From positions 1-17,165 of the forward strand of contig JAEWOA010000263.1 of assembly GCA_023461115.1 (NCBI GenBank): a DNA stretch of 17,165 nucleotides, written 5' to 3'. Source of the stretch: Actinomycetes bacterium. Its GTDB lineage: Bacteria; Actinomycetota; Actinomycetes; Actinomycetales; Cellulomonadaceae. This document shows positions 1 through 7,723 of the stretch, in pieces (the stretch's first letter is position 1; each line of letters starts with the position of its first letter). The notes below the pieces were generated by a model that did not search any database, was not told the DNA's origin, and saw only the letters and a list, made by a program, of their open reading frames with translations. The translations under genes and the position numbers were made by a program.

Positions 1-13
1 CCCTCCAGCCGGG

Positions 14-30
14 CACACGCCTCGCGTGTG
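14..30 (-). terminator. Possible terminator hairpin after the FtsX-type permease
   Basis: CACACGC and GCGTGTG form a perfect 7-bp stem around a 3-nt loop (CTC), 23 bases beyond the permease stop codon. There is no T-tract after the stem on the minus strand, so it is not a classic intrinsic terminator, although actinobacterial terminators often lack one. The rest of bases 1-53 shows no gene. Confidence 0.35.
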
Positions 31-53
31 GATTCGCCGCGAGAGCGACGGGT

Positions 54-2585
54 TCAGTCGACCGCGAGCGCGGCGACGGGTGGGGTGCGCACCGCGGACC
101 GCGCGGGAAGCACCGAGGCCAGCAAGCCCGCGGCGAGCGCGACCGCCAGGACGATGCCCAGGTCGGCCCACGGCACGGCCAGCCGGAGGTCGCCGAGCCC
201 GCCGAACACGATCGACGCGCCCGCCCAGCCGTAAAGCACCCCGAGCGCGAGCCCCAGCAGGGCCCCGACGCCCGCGATCAGCATGCCCTCGACCGCGAGC
301 ATCCAGCGCAGGCTGCGCCGGGTCAGGCCGACCGCTCGCAGCGTGGCCGACTCGCGCCGCCGCTCGAGCACCGAGAGCGACAAGGTGTTGGCCACGCCGA
401 TCAGCGCGATGAGCACCGCGACGCCCAGCAGCCCGACGACGATCGCGAGCATCGTGTCGATGATCCGCTCGTACTGCGCGCGCTCGGCGGCCGGGCTGAC
501 CACGCCGACGGGGAACCCGTCGAGCGCGCTGCGCACGTCCTCGGCGACCACTCCGGCGTCGGAGTCGGAGCTGATCCGGACCCACAGGATCGTCGCGGCG
601 GTGTCCGGCGCGACCTCGTCGAACGTCGACCACGTCGTGTACGCGTCGGCGCCGGTCACCGCGTCGGAGTAGACGAGGTCGGGCGCCGTCGTCGCGCCAC
701 TCGTGGCGCCCGTGCGGTCCGTGACGGCGACCTGGCTGCCCAGGTCCCGGCCCGGGTCCGCGACGACGATCGCGCCGTCGGCGAGCGCGGAGCGCAGGCC
801 GTCCGAGCGCACCATCGCGGCCGCCTCGGGGCTCACGCCGTACAACGAGTAGGTGCGTCCAGCCGGGTCGTCGACGAAGCGGAGGTCCGTCTGCTTGACG
901 GGCTCGGCGGCCTCCACGCCCGTGACCGACTCGACCGCCGCGACGATCGCGGGGTCGATCCCGGCAGTCGCGCCGTCGTCGCCGCCCATCACCTCGACCG
1001 AGAGGTCGACCGGGAAGTGGCTGTCGAGCGTGGTCGACAGCGACGAGCGCGCGCTCGCGGCGCCTGTGCTCATCAGTGCGACGAGAGTGACGCCGATCAG
1101 CAGCGCGGCGCTCGTGGCCGCGGTGCGGCGCGGGTTGCGCACGGTGTTGGCCGCCGCGAGCCGGCCCGCGGGGCTGGTGCGGGCGATCAGCCGCCCGACG
1201 AGCCCGACGACCTTCGGCACCCAGAACACGGCGCCGACCAGGACGCCGACGAACGACAGCGCGCCGCCCAGCATGCCGAGCCCGAGCCACGTGACCGGAT
1301 CCGAGGCCTCCGCCCGCGCCCCCGCGACCGACCCGACCAGGAGCACGAGCCCGCCGATCGTGAGCAGCAGCGCGAACGCCAGCCGGACCTTGCCACCGCG
1401 CGTGCCGACCTCGGGGTTGTCGGCCGGCCGGAGCGCCGCGACCGGCGAGACCCGGGTGGCGCTGCGCGCCGGCACGAGCGAGGCCAGCACCGTGACGAGG
1501 GTGCCGACCACGAGCGGCACCACGACGACGGCCGGCGTCATCGTGATGGTCGCCGGCAACGGCACGTCGAGGTCCATGCGGCCGAGCACGGTGAGCGCGC
1601 CCTGCGCGAGCCCTGCGCCCGCGAGCAGCCCCGCGGCCGACGCGGTGAAGCCGAGGATGGCCGCCTCGAGCAGCACCGACCGGCGCAGCTGGCCCCGGAC
1701 GGCGCCGACGCAGCGCAGCAGCGCGAGCGTGCGGGTGCGCTGGGCCACGAGCACCTGGAAGGTGTTCGCGATCACGAGCGCCGCGACCACGAGCGCGAGC
1801 GCCGCGAAGCCGAGGACGAACGTGGTGATGATGTCGCTGTCGTCCGCGAGCTGCGCGACCGCGTCGGCGGCGGCCTCGTCGCGCGTGACCACCTTGGCAT
1901 CCGGATTCGCCACGGCGATCGCGGACTGCGCCGCCGCGGTGTCCTGCGGCGCGGCCACCAGGATCGTCGTCGAGCCGTCGTCGAACGACCACGAGGCGAC
2001 GGCCGCGGGCGTCGCGATCGCCGCGCCACCCTGCTGCGTCCACGCGCCCGCGGGGTCCTCGCTGAGCCCCACGACGGTGACCGGCGAGGTCACGTCCTGG
2101 TACGAGCCGTCGTCGGCGGGCTCGCTGGTGACGATCTCGATCGTGTCGCCGACCGCGACGCGGAGGCGCTCGGCGGCGGACGGCGGCAGCGCGATCTCGT
2201 CGTCCGCGCTCGGCTCCCTGCCCTCGCCCACCGTGACCGTGGACAGGCGCTCGTCGGGCATGGCCGCCAGGACGAACAGCCAGGTCAGCCGGCTGCCCGT
2301 GGTCGCCTGGACCCCGGTCGCCGCGAGCTCGTCGGCGGCTTCTACGCCGGGCACGCCGCGGACGCTCGTCAGGAGCTCCTGCGTCTCGCTCGTGCTCGCG
2401 GCGCTCGTCACCACCAGGTCGGCCTGCGCGAACTGGGCCGTCACGGCGTCGTAGCTGGTGCGCTTGATCACCTCGCCGGTCAGCAGGGTCGCGGCGACGA
2501 ACGCCGTGCCGATCGCGATCGCGATCGCCGCGGCCGTCAGCCGTCCCGCGCTACGGCGCATCTGCGCCAGGGTGAGCCGGATCAT
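54..2585 (-). CDS. FtsX-type ABC transporter permease (MacB/BceB-like, ten helices)
   Basis: Membrane subunit of an ABC transporter, 843 residues. Ten hydrophobic helices are visible in the duplicated FtsX arrangement: one N-terminal helix (about 14-36), a large outside domain (about 40-248), helices near 249-274, 302-328, 345-368, 405-425, 433-460 and 488-508, a second outside domain (about 510-705), then three closing helices (about 708-734, 758-785, 800-830). Both halves have the FtsX signature: an ANT-F/L segment followed by an R-x-LR-VG loop (LALLRCVGA; ATLRAVGL). The ATG at 2585 overlaps the TGA of the ATPase gene by one base (TGATG), indicating translational coupling. An upstream extension of this frame exists but only shadows the ATPase. 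Such permeases act mechanically on outside substrates (antimicrobial peptides, lipids, envelope enzymes) rather than as ordinary pores; the substrate cannot be told here. The adjacent sensor/regulator pair suggests an envelope-stress or peptide-resistance role (inference). Confidence 0.9.
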   Translation of the reverse strand: MIRLTLAQMRRSAGRLTAAAIAIAIGTAFVAATLLTGEVIKRTSYDAVTAQFAQADLVVTSAASTSETQELLTSVRGVPGVEAADELAATGVQATTGSRLTWLFVLAAMPDERLSTVTVGEGREPSADDEIALPPSAAERLRVAVGDTIEIVTSEPADDGSYQDVTSPVTVVGLSEDPAGAWTQQGGAAIATPAAVASWSFDDGSTTILVAAPQDTAAAQSAIAVANPDAKVVTRDEAAADAVAQLADDSDIITTFVLGFAALALVVAALVIANTFQVLVAQRTRTLALLRCVGAVRGQLRRSVLLEAAILGFTASAAGLLAGAGLAQGALTVLGRMDLDVPLPATITMTPAVVVVPLVVGTLVTVLASLVPARSATRVSPVAALRPADNPEVGTRGGKVRLAFALLLTIGGLVLLVGSVAGARAEASDPVTWLGLGMLGGALSFVGVLVGAVFWVPKVVGLVGRLIARTSPAGRLAAANTVRNPRRTAATSAALLIGVTLVALMSTGAASARSSLSTTLDSHFPVDLSVEVMGGDDGATAGIDPAIVAAVESVTGVEAAEPVKQTDLRFVDDPAGRTYSLYGVSPEAAAMVRSDGLRSALADGAIVVADPGRDLGSQVAVTDRTGATSGATTAPDLVYSDAVTGADAYTTWSTFDEVAPDTAATILWVRISSDSDAGVVAEDVRSALDGFPVGVVSPAAERAQYERIIDTMLAIVVGLLGVAVLIALIGVANTLSLSVLERRRESATLRAVGLTRRSLRWMLAVEGMLIAGVGALLGLALGVLYGWAGASIVFGGLGDLRLAVPWADLGIVLAVALAAGLLASVLPARSAVRTPPVAALAVD

Positions 2586-3376
2586 CAGGCGTCCACCCCG
2601 CCGCGTGCCGCCGTGAGCGCGCCCACGGGCGACTCGAGCGTGCGCAGGGCCTCGAGCCCCGCGAGCACCGACTCGGGCGTCGGGTCGGCGATGTCGCCCG
2701 CGATGCGCCCGTCGGCCAGCAGGACCACGCGATCGGCGTACGCGGCGGCCGTCGGGTCGTGCGTGACCATGATGACCGTGCGGCCGAGCTCGCGGACCGA
2801 GCGGCGCAGGAAGCTCAGCACCTCGGCGCCCGAGCGCGAGTCGAGGTTGCCCGTGGGCTCGTCGGCGAACACGACCTCGGGCTTGGCGATCAGCGCCCGC
2901 GCGATCGCGACCCGCTGCTGCTGACCGCCCGACAGCTCCGACGGCCGGTGCGTGAGGCGCTGGCCCAGCCCGAGCGTCGCCACCAGCGTGTCGAGCCACT
3001 CGCGGTCCGGCTTGGCGCCCGCGAGGTCGAGCGGCAGCAGGATGTTCTGCTCCGCCGTGAACATCGGCAGCAGGTTGAACGACTGGAAGACGAAGCCGAC
3101 GCGGTCCCGCCGCAGGCGCGTGAGCTGGTCGTCGCCCAGGCGCGTGAGCTCGGTCTCGGCGAGCCGGACCGTGCCCGCGGTCGCCTGGTCGAGCCCCGCG
3201 AGGAGGTGCATGAGCGTCGACTTGCCGGAGCCGGACGGGCCCATGATCGCCGTGAACTGGCCCGCGGCGAAGTCGACGTCGACGCCGTCGAGCGCGCGCA
3301 CGGCGGCGGCGCCGGCGCCATAGGTCTTGGTCAGCCCGCGTGCGCTCGACGCGGCGGGGGTGGTCGTGGTGTCCAC
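2585..3376 (-). CDS. ABC transporter ATPase, LolD/MacB type
   Basis: Cytoplasmic ATP-hydrolysing partner of the FtsX-type permease, 263 residues. All nucleotide-binding motifs are intact: Walker A GPSGSGKST (46-54), Q-loop Q98, signature LSGGQQQR (148-155), Walker B VVFADEP (168-174) with catalytic E173, D-loop NLDS and H-loop H206. The SGSGKST, FQSFNLLP and PTGNLD motifs are typical of the LolD/MacB subgroup that pairs with FtsX-type permeases. The C-terminus is about 35 residues longer than the core fold. Start is GTG at 3376, with AAGGAG six bases upstream (3383-3388). This is the only transcription-unit head in the window with both a clear Shine-Dalgarno and a 5' leader. It is first in the two-gene operon and overlaps the permease start by one base. 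Confidence 0.95.
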   Translation of the reverse strand: MDTTTTPAASSARGLTKTYGAGAAAVRALDGVDVDFAAGQFTAIMGPSGSGKSTLMHLLAGLDQATAGTVRLAETELTRLGDDQLTRLRRDRVGFVFQSFNLLPMFTAEQNILLPLDLAGAKPDREWLDTLVATLGLGQRLTHRPSELSGGQQQRVAIARALIAKPEVVFADEPTGNLDSRSGAEVLSFLRRSVRELGRTVIMVTHDPTAAAYADRVVLLADGRIAGDIADPTPESVLAGLEALRTLESPVGALTAARGGVDA

Positions 3377-3382
3377 GAGTGG

Positions 3383-3427
3383 CTCCTTCGGGTGGGTGTC
3401 TCGACGACAACCACGAACCTACGAACC
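3383..3427 (-). promoter_or_regulatory. Promoter, Shine-Dalgarno and direct repeat ahead of the ABC operon
   Basis: On the minus strand TAGGTT (3421-3416) fits the TANNNT -10 consensus and would start RNA near 3409, giving a leader of about 33 nt that carries AAGGAG (3388-3383). Two exact copies of ACGAACC (plus strand 3413-3419 and 3421-3427, period 8 bp) straddle the -10. They could be an operator, perhaps for the neighbouring LuxR-type regulator. No good -35 is visible. Confidence 0.45.
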
Positions 3428-3497
3428 GCGCTCGCCGCGCCGCGTCGGGCTGAGGTCGGCACCTGCGTTCCCGGGGCTCATCCCCAGGGCTGACGCC

Positions 3498-3551
3498 GGG
3501 GCTCGGCCCCTCGTCCCGTGGGAGGCTCGGCCGCGTCGTCGCGGGGCGACG
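3498..3551 (-). terminator. GC-rich hairpins between the regulator gene and the ABC operon
   Basis: Two short perfect hairpins lie after the regulator stop codon: CGTCGC/GCGACG with a 3-nt loop (3537-3551, touching the stop codon) and GGGGC/GCCCC with loop TCG (3498-3510). No T-tract follows. They may end or thin the kinase-regulator transcript before the ABC promoter. Short GC stems are common at this base composition, so support is modest. Confidence 0.3.
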
Positions 3552-4277
3552 TCAGCCGCCAGGGCGCACCAGCCCCGCCTCGTAGGCGGTGACGACCGCC
3601 TGCACGCGGTCGCGCGCGCCGAGCTTGGCCAGGATGCGGCCCACGTGCGTCTTCACGGTGGCCTCGGCGACGAACAGGTCGCCGGCGATCTCGGTGTTGG
3701 ACCGGCCGCGGGCCATCAGCACGAGCACCTCGCGCTCGCGCTCGGTGAGGTCGCCGATCGCCTGCGCGGCGTGGGACGCGGGTTGGTCGGGGCCGGGCTG
3801 CGGCAGCGCGGTGACCAGGTGCTCGATCAGCCGACGGGTCGACGAGGGCGCGATCACCGCGTCGCCGCGGTGGACGGTGCGGATCGCCGCGAGCATCTGC
3901 TCGGGCGGCGCGTCCTTGAGCAGGAACCCGCTCGCGCCCGCGCGGATCGCGGCGAGCACGTACTCGTCGAGGTCGAAGGTCGTCAGCACGATCACGCGCG
4001 GCGCGGGGTGCGCCTCGGAGCCGCGCTCGACGATCCGGGCGGTGGCCTCCAGGCCGTCCATCGTCGGCATGCGGACGTCCATGAGCACGACGTCGACCGC
4101 GCCCAGGGCGGTGCGCGCGGCGGGGTCGAGCTCGCGCACGGCCGAGGCGCCGTCGCCCGCCTCGAGCACCACCTCGAGGTCGGGCTGGGAGTCGATGACC
4201 ATGCGGAAGCCCGCGCGGACGAGCTGCTGGTCGTCGACGAGCGCGACGCGGATCGGCGGGCCCGGGGGCGTGGTCAT
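3552..4277 (-). CDS. Response regulator, NarL/LuxR (REC-HTH) family
   Basis: DNA-binding output protein of the first two-component system, 241 residues. Receiver domain about 9-125: acidic pair D15/D16, phosphoacceptor D67 in VVLMDVRMP, T99 and K121 (LLKDA) in the switch positions. A linker leads to a LuxR-type helix-turn-helix at about 175-235, opening LTEREREVLVLMARG and containing the recognition region EATVKTHVGRILAKL. Length and order are normal for the family. The ATG at 4277 overlaps the kinase stop in an ATGA, so the two are translationally coupled; a longer upstream frame is only a shadow of the kinase. The ABC operon lies 175 bp downstream on the same strand and is the most likely target (inference from context). 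Confidence 0.95.
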   Translation of the reverse strand: MTTPPGPPIRVALVDDQQLVRAGFRMVIDSQPDLEVVLEAGDGASAVRELDPAARTALGAVDVVLMDVRMPTMDGLEATARIVERGSEAHPAPRVIVLTTFDLDEYVLAAIRAGASGFLLKDAPPEQMLAAIRTVHRGDAVIAPSSTRRLIEHLVTALPQPGPDQPASHAAQAIGDLTEREREVLVLMARGRSNTEIAGDLFVAEATVKTHVGRILAKLGARDRVQAVVTAYEAGLVRPGG

Positions 4278-5518
4278 GGCGACTCCTGCGGGGCGGTGAC
4301 GGTGGGGATCAGGGCGTGCACGCGGAACCCGCCGCCGGGCCGGGGGCCCGCGGTCACGGCTCCGCCGAACATCGTGGCGCGCTCGTGCATGCCGCGCAGG
4401 CCGTTGCCGTGCCCGTCGGTGTCGGCGGCCGCGCCGCGTCCGTCGTCGGTGACGTCGAGCTCGATCGACTCGGCCCGCCATTGCACGAGCACCGTGACCT
4501 TGGGGTCCGGGCCCGCGTGCTTCAACACGTTGGTGAGCGACTCCTGCGCGATCCGGTAGACCGTGAGCCCGACCCCGGGTGGGAGCGCGCGGGGCGTGCC
4601 CATGCGCACGAAAGAGACCTGCGCCCCGCTGCCGCGCACCTGATCGACGAGCTGCTCGAGCTCGGCCTCGCCGGGTTGCGGCGTGGTCGCGCCGACCTCG
4701 GCGCGCGGCGCCGTGATCACGCCGGGGCGCCGTCCCTCGTCGGGGCGCTCGGCGCGCAGCACCCCCAGCAGGCGGCGCATGTCGGTGAGCGCGGCGCGCC
4801 CGGTCTCGGCGATCGTCTCGAGCGAGCGCGTCGCGGCGCCCGGATCCGCCTGGGCGGCGTAGCGGCCGCCGTCGGCCTGCGCGATCATCACCGACAGCGA
4901 GTGGGCGACGATGTCGTGCATCTCGCGCGCGATCCGCGCGCGCTCGGCGGCGGTGGCGATCACGGCTTGCTGGTCCCGCTCGACCTCGAGGCGCCGGGCG
5001 CGGTCGACGAGCGCCTCGAGCGTCTCGCGGCGGGACCGCCGCAGCAGCCCGAACGCCCACACCGTGAGCGAGGTGGTGGCGATCAGCATGGCGACGACGG
5101 CCGCGGCGGGCGCGTAGAAGTCGTCGACGAACGCGTAGGGCACGACGACCGCGGCGACGAGCGCGCCGCCGATCGCGACGCGGTACGCCCAGCGCGGGCC
5201 GTGCACGGTGACCGAGTAGAGCGCCGCGAGCACCACCAGGTCGGACGGCAGGATCACGCGCGGCCCGAGCACGAGCTGCGCGAGCACGATCGTGTACACG
5301 GCGGCGGCGGACGCGGTGGGCGAGACCCGGCGCCACGCGAGGGGCACGGTCATGGCGACCGACCAGAGCATCGCCACGGCCGGGCTCGCGGCGGGGTAGG
5401 CGGCCGCCGCCCCGGCGTTCACGACCGTGACGAAGAGGACCCAGATCCCGGTCAGCACCGCGTCGACGGCGAGCTTGTGCTCGTCGCTCCAGTGCCACAG
5501 CCGGTCCCAGAAGCCCAC
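4274..5518 (-). CDS. Sensor histidine kinase, HisKA_3 family (NarL-system partner)
   Basis: Membrane sensor kinase of 414 residues. The N-terminal half (about 16-160) is nearly all hydrophobic, with five or six predicted helices and no sizeable outside domain, so it probably senses within or at the membrane (intramembrane-sensing type). A short coiled linker precedes the HisKA_3 dimerisation domain with phosphoacceptor H201 in REMHDIVAHSLS, then an HATPase_c domain with N-box QESLTNVLKHAG (N330), G1 DDGRGA and G2 GNGLRGM. It should phosphorylate D67 of the regulator it overlaps. The GTG start at 5518 has no Shine-Dalgarno but lies six bases after a TAGGCT -10, which supports a leaderless start there. 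Such kinases beside FtsX-type ABC genes often respond to cell-wall-active compounds (family knowledge); the signal here is unknown. Confidence 0.93.
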   Translation of the reverse strand: MGFWDRLWHWSDEHKLAVDAVLTGIWVLFVTVVNAGAAAAYPAASPAVAMLWSVAMTVPLAWRRVSPTASAAAVYTIVLAQLVLGPRVILPSDLVVLAALYSVTVHGPRWAYRVAIGGALVAAVVVPYAFVDDFYAPAAAVVAMLIATTSLTVWAFGLLRRSRRETLEALVDRARRLEVERDQQAVIATAAERARIAREMHDIVAHSLSVMIAQADGGRYAAQADPGAATRSLETIAETGRAALTDMRRLLGVLRAERPDEGRRPGVITAPRAEVGATTPQPGEAELEQLVDQVRGSGAQVSFVRMGTPRALPPGVGLTVYRIAQESLTNVLKHAGPDPKVTVLVQWRAESIELDVTDDGRGAAADTDGHGNGLRGMHERATMFGGAVTAGPRPGGGFRVHALIPTVTAPQESP

Positions 5519-5530
5519 GCGCGCAGCCTA
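5519..5530 (-). promoter_or_regulatory. -10 element of a leaderless promoter for the HisKA_3 kinase
   Basis: On the minus strand TAGGCT (5530-5525) is followed by six bases (5524-5519) and then GTG at 5518. The last T of the hexamer falls at -7 if transcription begins on the start codon, the usual position. No Shine-Dalgarno is present. Confidence 0.55.
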
Positions 5531-5532
5531 GG

Positions 5533-5585
5533 CGGCGCCGCGGCGCCGGGGCTTGCGCCCGGGGGCGGACCGGGCGCCGCGGCGC
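5533..5585. repeat. 16-bp palindrome and partial second copy in the divergent intergenic region
   Basis: Bases 5533-5548 form a perfect 16-bp palindrome (CGGCGCCGCGGCGCCG). Thirteen bases of it (GGCGCCGCGGCGC) recur at 5573-5585, with centres 39 bp apart. The first copy covers the region just upstream of the kinase -10, where a -35 would lie, so it could be an operator. GC-only palindromes are easier to get by chance in this DNA. The rest of the 176-bp gap (5519-5694) holds the two divergent promoters and no gene. Confidence 0.4.
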
Positions 5586-5682
5586 GTCATCCCGCGGTGG
5601 CAGACGGCGCGCGGGCGGCTCCGACGAGCGACGCGGCGGACGCGCCCGCGGGAAGTCTGGCGGGGAATACCCGGTCGTGACC

Positions 5683-5694
5683 TAGCATGAGCAA
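5683..5694 (+). promoter_or_regulatory. -10 element of a leaderless promoter for the OmpR-type regulator
   Basis: TAGCAT (5683-5688), six bases, then ATG at 5695. No Shine-Dalgarno is present, and an RNA starting at the ATG would place the hexamer at the normal -12 to -7. I see no convincing -35 hexamer upstream. Confidence 0.55.
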
Positions 5695-6387
5695 ATGACC
5701 CAGGTGCTGCTGGCGGAGGACGATCCCGCGATTGCCGAACCTTTGGCTCGCGCGCTCGGACGTGAAGGTTACGACGTGCGCGTGCAAGGAACTGGTCAAG
5801 GCGCGATCGACGGCGCCGCCAACGCGGACCTCGTGGTGCTCGACTTGGGCTTGCCCGACATGGACGGCCTCGACGTGGCGCGCGCGATCCGCAACCAGGG
5901 CCTGACCACCCCGGTGCTCGTGCTGACCGCGCGCGCCGACGAGGTGGACCTCGTCGTCGGGCTGGACGCGGGCGCCGACGACTACGTGACCAAGCCCTTC
6001 CGCCTGGCCGAGCTGCTGGCGCGCGTGCGCGCGCTGCTGCGGCGCTCGGTCGGCGACGCGGGCGACGAGGACGAGCTGCACGCGCAGAACGTGCGCGTGG
6101 ACGTGGCCGCGCACCGCGCGTTCCAGGGCGAGCGTGAGCTGCACCTGACCGCCAAGGAGTTCGACCTGCTTCGGGTGCTCGTCTCGGCGGCCGGCGCCGT
6201 CGTCGCGCGCGAGTCCCTCATGCGCGAGGTGTGGGACTCCGACCCGTCCGGCTCGACCAAGACGCTCGACATGCACGTGTCCTGGCTGCGCCGCAAGCTC
6301 GGCGACGACGCCAACGCCCCCCGCTACATCACCACGGTGCGCGGCATGGGCTTCCGCTTCGAGACCGGCGCCGGCGCGCCGGCCTGA
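5695..6387 (+). CDS. Response regulator, OmpR/PhoB (winged-helix) family
   Basis: Output protein of the second two-component system, 230 residues. Receiver domain about 2-115 with acidic E8/D9/D10, phosphoacceptor D50 (VVLDLGLPDMDG), T78 and K100 (KPF). The winged-helix DNA-binding domain is about 130-225; hallmark segments are LTAKEFDLLRVL, the recognition region around KTLDMHVSWLRRKLG, and the terminal wing TTVRGMGFRFE. Length is normal. It reads divergently from the first two-component system and is followed after four bases by its kinase, so the two form an operon. The ATG at 5695 is supported by a -10 element six bases upstream. Family members of this kind control envelope or metal and antibiotic stress genes; the target here is not evident. 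Confidence 0.95.
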   Translation: MTQVLLAEDDPAIAEPLARALGREGYDVRVQGTGQGAIDGAANADLVVLDLGLPDMDGLDVARAIRNQGLTTPVLVLTARADEVDLVVGLDAGADDYVTKPFRLAELLARVRALLRRSVGDAGDEDELHAQNVRVDVAAHRAFQGERELHLTAKEFDLLRVLVSAAGAVVARESLMREVWDSDPSGSTKTLDMHVSWLRRKLGDDANAPRYITTVRGMGFRFETGAGAPA

Positions 6388-6391
6388 CCGG

Positions 6392-7714
6392 ATGCGCCGC
6401 CGCGTCCTGCAGGCGACCATCGCGGCTGTCACCGTCGCGGTGGTGCTGCTCGGCTTCCCGCTCGCGTTCCTGGGCGCCCAGTTGGTGCGTGAGAACGAGA
6501 TGCAGGCGCTCTCGGCCCGCGCGCAGTCCGCCGCGCGAGCGGTCGACTTCCGGCTCAGCCAGACCAGGCCGCTCACCGACGACATGTTCGAGCCGTACGC
6601 GGCGGTCGACGCGACCGTGCCCGGGCACGTGCTCGTGCACGCGCCGAACGGCACGTCGTACCAGGCGGGCCAGCCCGTCACGGGCCGGTCGATCACGTTC
6701 AGCGCCGTGCCTGACGCGGGCGGCCTGGTCGTCATCGAGGTGTCCTGGTGGGACGTGTTCTGGCTCTCCGCGCGGGTGATCGCGCTGGTGGTGGCCGCCG
6801 CGGTCGTCGCGTTCGCGGCCGGCATCGCGATGGCGATCTGGCAGGCCAACCGCCTTGCCGCGCCCCTGGTGTACCTCGCGGCGTCCGCCGAGCAGCTCGG
6901 CTCGGGTCAGGTGCGCCCGCAGCTCGAGCCGTCCGGAGTCGAGGAGATCGACCTGGTCGCGGCCGAGCTCGCGCGCAGCGCCGACCGCATGGCGGGGCGC
7001 CTCGCGGCCGAGCGGCAGTTCGCCGCCGACGCGTCGCACCAGCTCCGCACCCCGCTGACCGCGCTGTCCATGCGGCTCGAGGAGATCATGCTCGCGTCCG
7101 ACGACGAGGAGGTGCGCGAGGAGGCCCGCATCAGCCTGGAGCAGGTCGAGCGCCTGGTGCGCGTCGTGGACGACCTGCTCATCTCGTCGCGTCGCGCGCA
7201 GGGCGGCACCACCGAGGCCGTCGCGCTGAGCGAGGTGGTCAACCAGCAGCGCGAGGAGTGGGACCCCACGTTCACCTCGGTCGGGCGCCGGCTCGTGATC
7301 GACGTCGACCCGGGGGTCCAGGTGCTCGCCACCCCGGGCGCGCTCGCGCAGGTGCTCGCCACGCTCATCGAGAACTCGTTGCGGCACGGCGCGGGCACGA
7401 CGACGGTGCGCACGCGCACCGGCGGGCCGTCCGGCACGGTCGTCGTCGAGGTCGGCGACGAGGGTAAGGGCGTGCCCGACGAGCTTGCGGGCCGGATCTT
7501 CGAACGCGAGGTGACGTCGGGCCACGGCACAGGGCTGGGCCTCGCGCTCGCACGCGACCTCGCGTCCGCCGACGGTGGGCGCCTCGAGCTCGCGCAGCGC
7601 CGGCCGGCGGTCTTCGCGGTGTTCCTCTCGAGCGTGCCCGCGTCGATGCGTCCCGAGGTGGTGCTGCCGCTCGGCGCAGTCGTCTCGGCCCGCCCCGATC
7701 GCCGCCGCCGCTAG
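6392..7714 (+). CDS. Sensor histidine kinase, HAMP-HisKA-HATPase type
   Basis: Membrane kinase of 440 residues partnering the OmpR-type regulator four bases upstream. TM1 is about 8-30, the outside sensor loop about 31-127, TM2 about 128-150, then a HAMP-like segment (about 150-203), HisKA with phosphoacceptor H216 in ADASHQLRTPLTAL, and HATPase_c with N-box ENSLRHG (N328), G1 VGDEGKGVP and G2 GHGTGLGL (377-384). The ATP-lid region between G1 and G2 is short and the F-box is reduced to RIFERE, but the core residues are present. The roughly 95-residue sensor loop matches no ligand-binding domain I recognise. It ends in a basic tail (DRRRR). There is no clear Shine-Dalgarno, so translation is probably coupled to the regulator gene. 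Its TAG stop is also the first three bases of the manA -10 hexamer. Confidence 0.94.
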   Translation: MRRRVLQATIAAVTVAVVLLGFPLAFLGAQLVRENEMQALSARAQSAARAVDFRLSQTRPLTDDMFEPYAAVDATVPGHVLVHAPNGTSYQAGQPVTGRSITFSAVPDAGGLVVIEVSWWDVFWLSARVIALVVAAAVVAFAAGIAMAIWQANRLAAPLVYLAASAEQLGSGQVRPQLEPSGVEEIDLVAAELARSADRMAGRLAAERQFAADASHQLRTPLTALSMRLEEIMLASDDEEVREEARISLEQVERLVRVVDDLLISSRRAQGGTTEAVALSEVVNQQREEWDPTFTSVGRRLVIDVDPGVQVLATPGALAQVLATLIENSLRHGAGTTTVRTRTGGPSGTVVVEVGDEGKGVPDELAGRIFEREVTSGHGTGLGLALARDLASADGGRLELAQRRPAVFAVFLSSVPASMRPEVVLPLGAVVSARPDRRRR

Positions 7715-7723
7715 CCTGGGCCG
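7712..7723 (+). promoter_or_regulatory. -10 element of a leaderless manA promoter, built on the upstream stop codon
   Basis: TAGCCT (7712-7717) is followed by six bases (GGGCCG) and ATG at 7724. The first three bases of the hexamer are the TAG stop codon of the kinase gene. There is no Shine-Dalgarno before manA. Confidence 0.5.

Noticed and set aside
853..2924. Long plus-strand open frames antisense to the FtsX-type permease and ATPase
   Set aside because: They are Arg/Ala/Ser-rich with no recognisable domain, as expected for mirror frames of GC-biased genes; the minus-strand proteins have full motifs.
2586..3410. N-terminal extension of the permease frame up to 3410
   Set aside because: It is a shadow of the ATPase gene; the permease starts at the ATG at 2585, overlapping the ATPase stop.
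5687..5698. Three-codon upstream ORF (ATG AGC AAA TGA) overlapping the OmpR-type regulator start
   Set aside because: It lies inside the -10 and spacer of the likely leaderless promoter, so it would not be in the mRNA.
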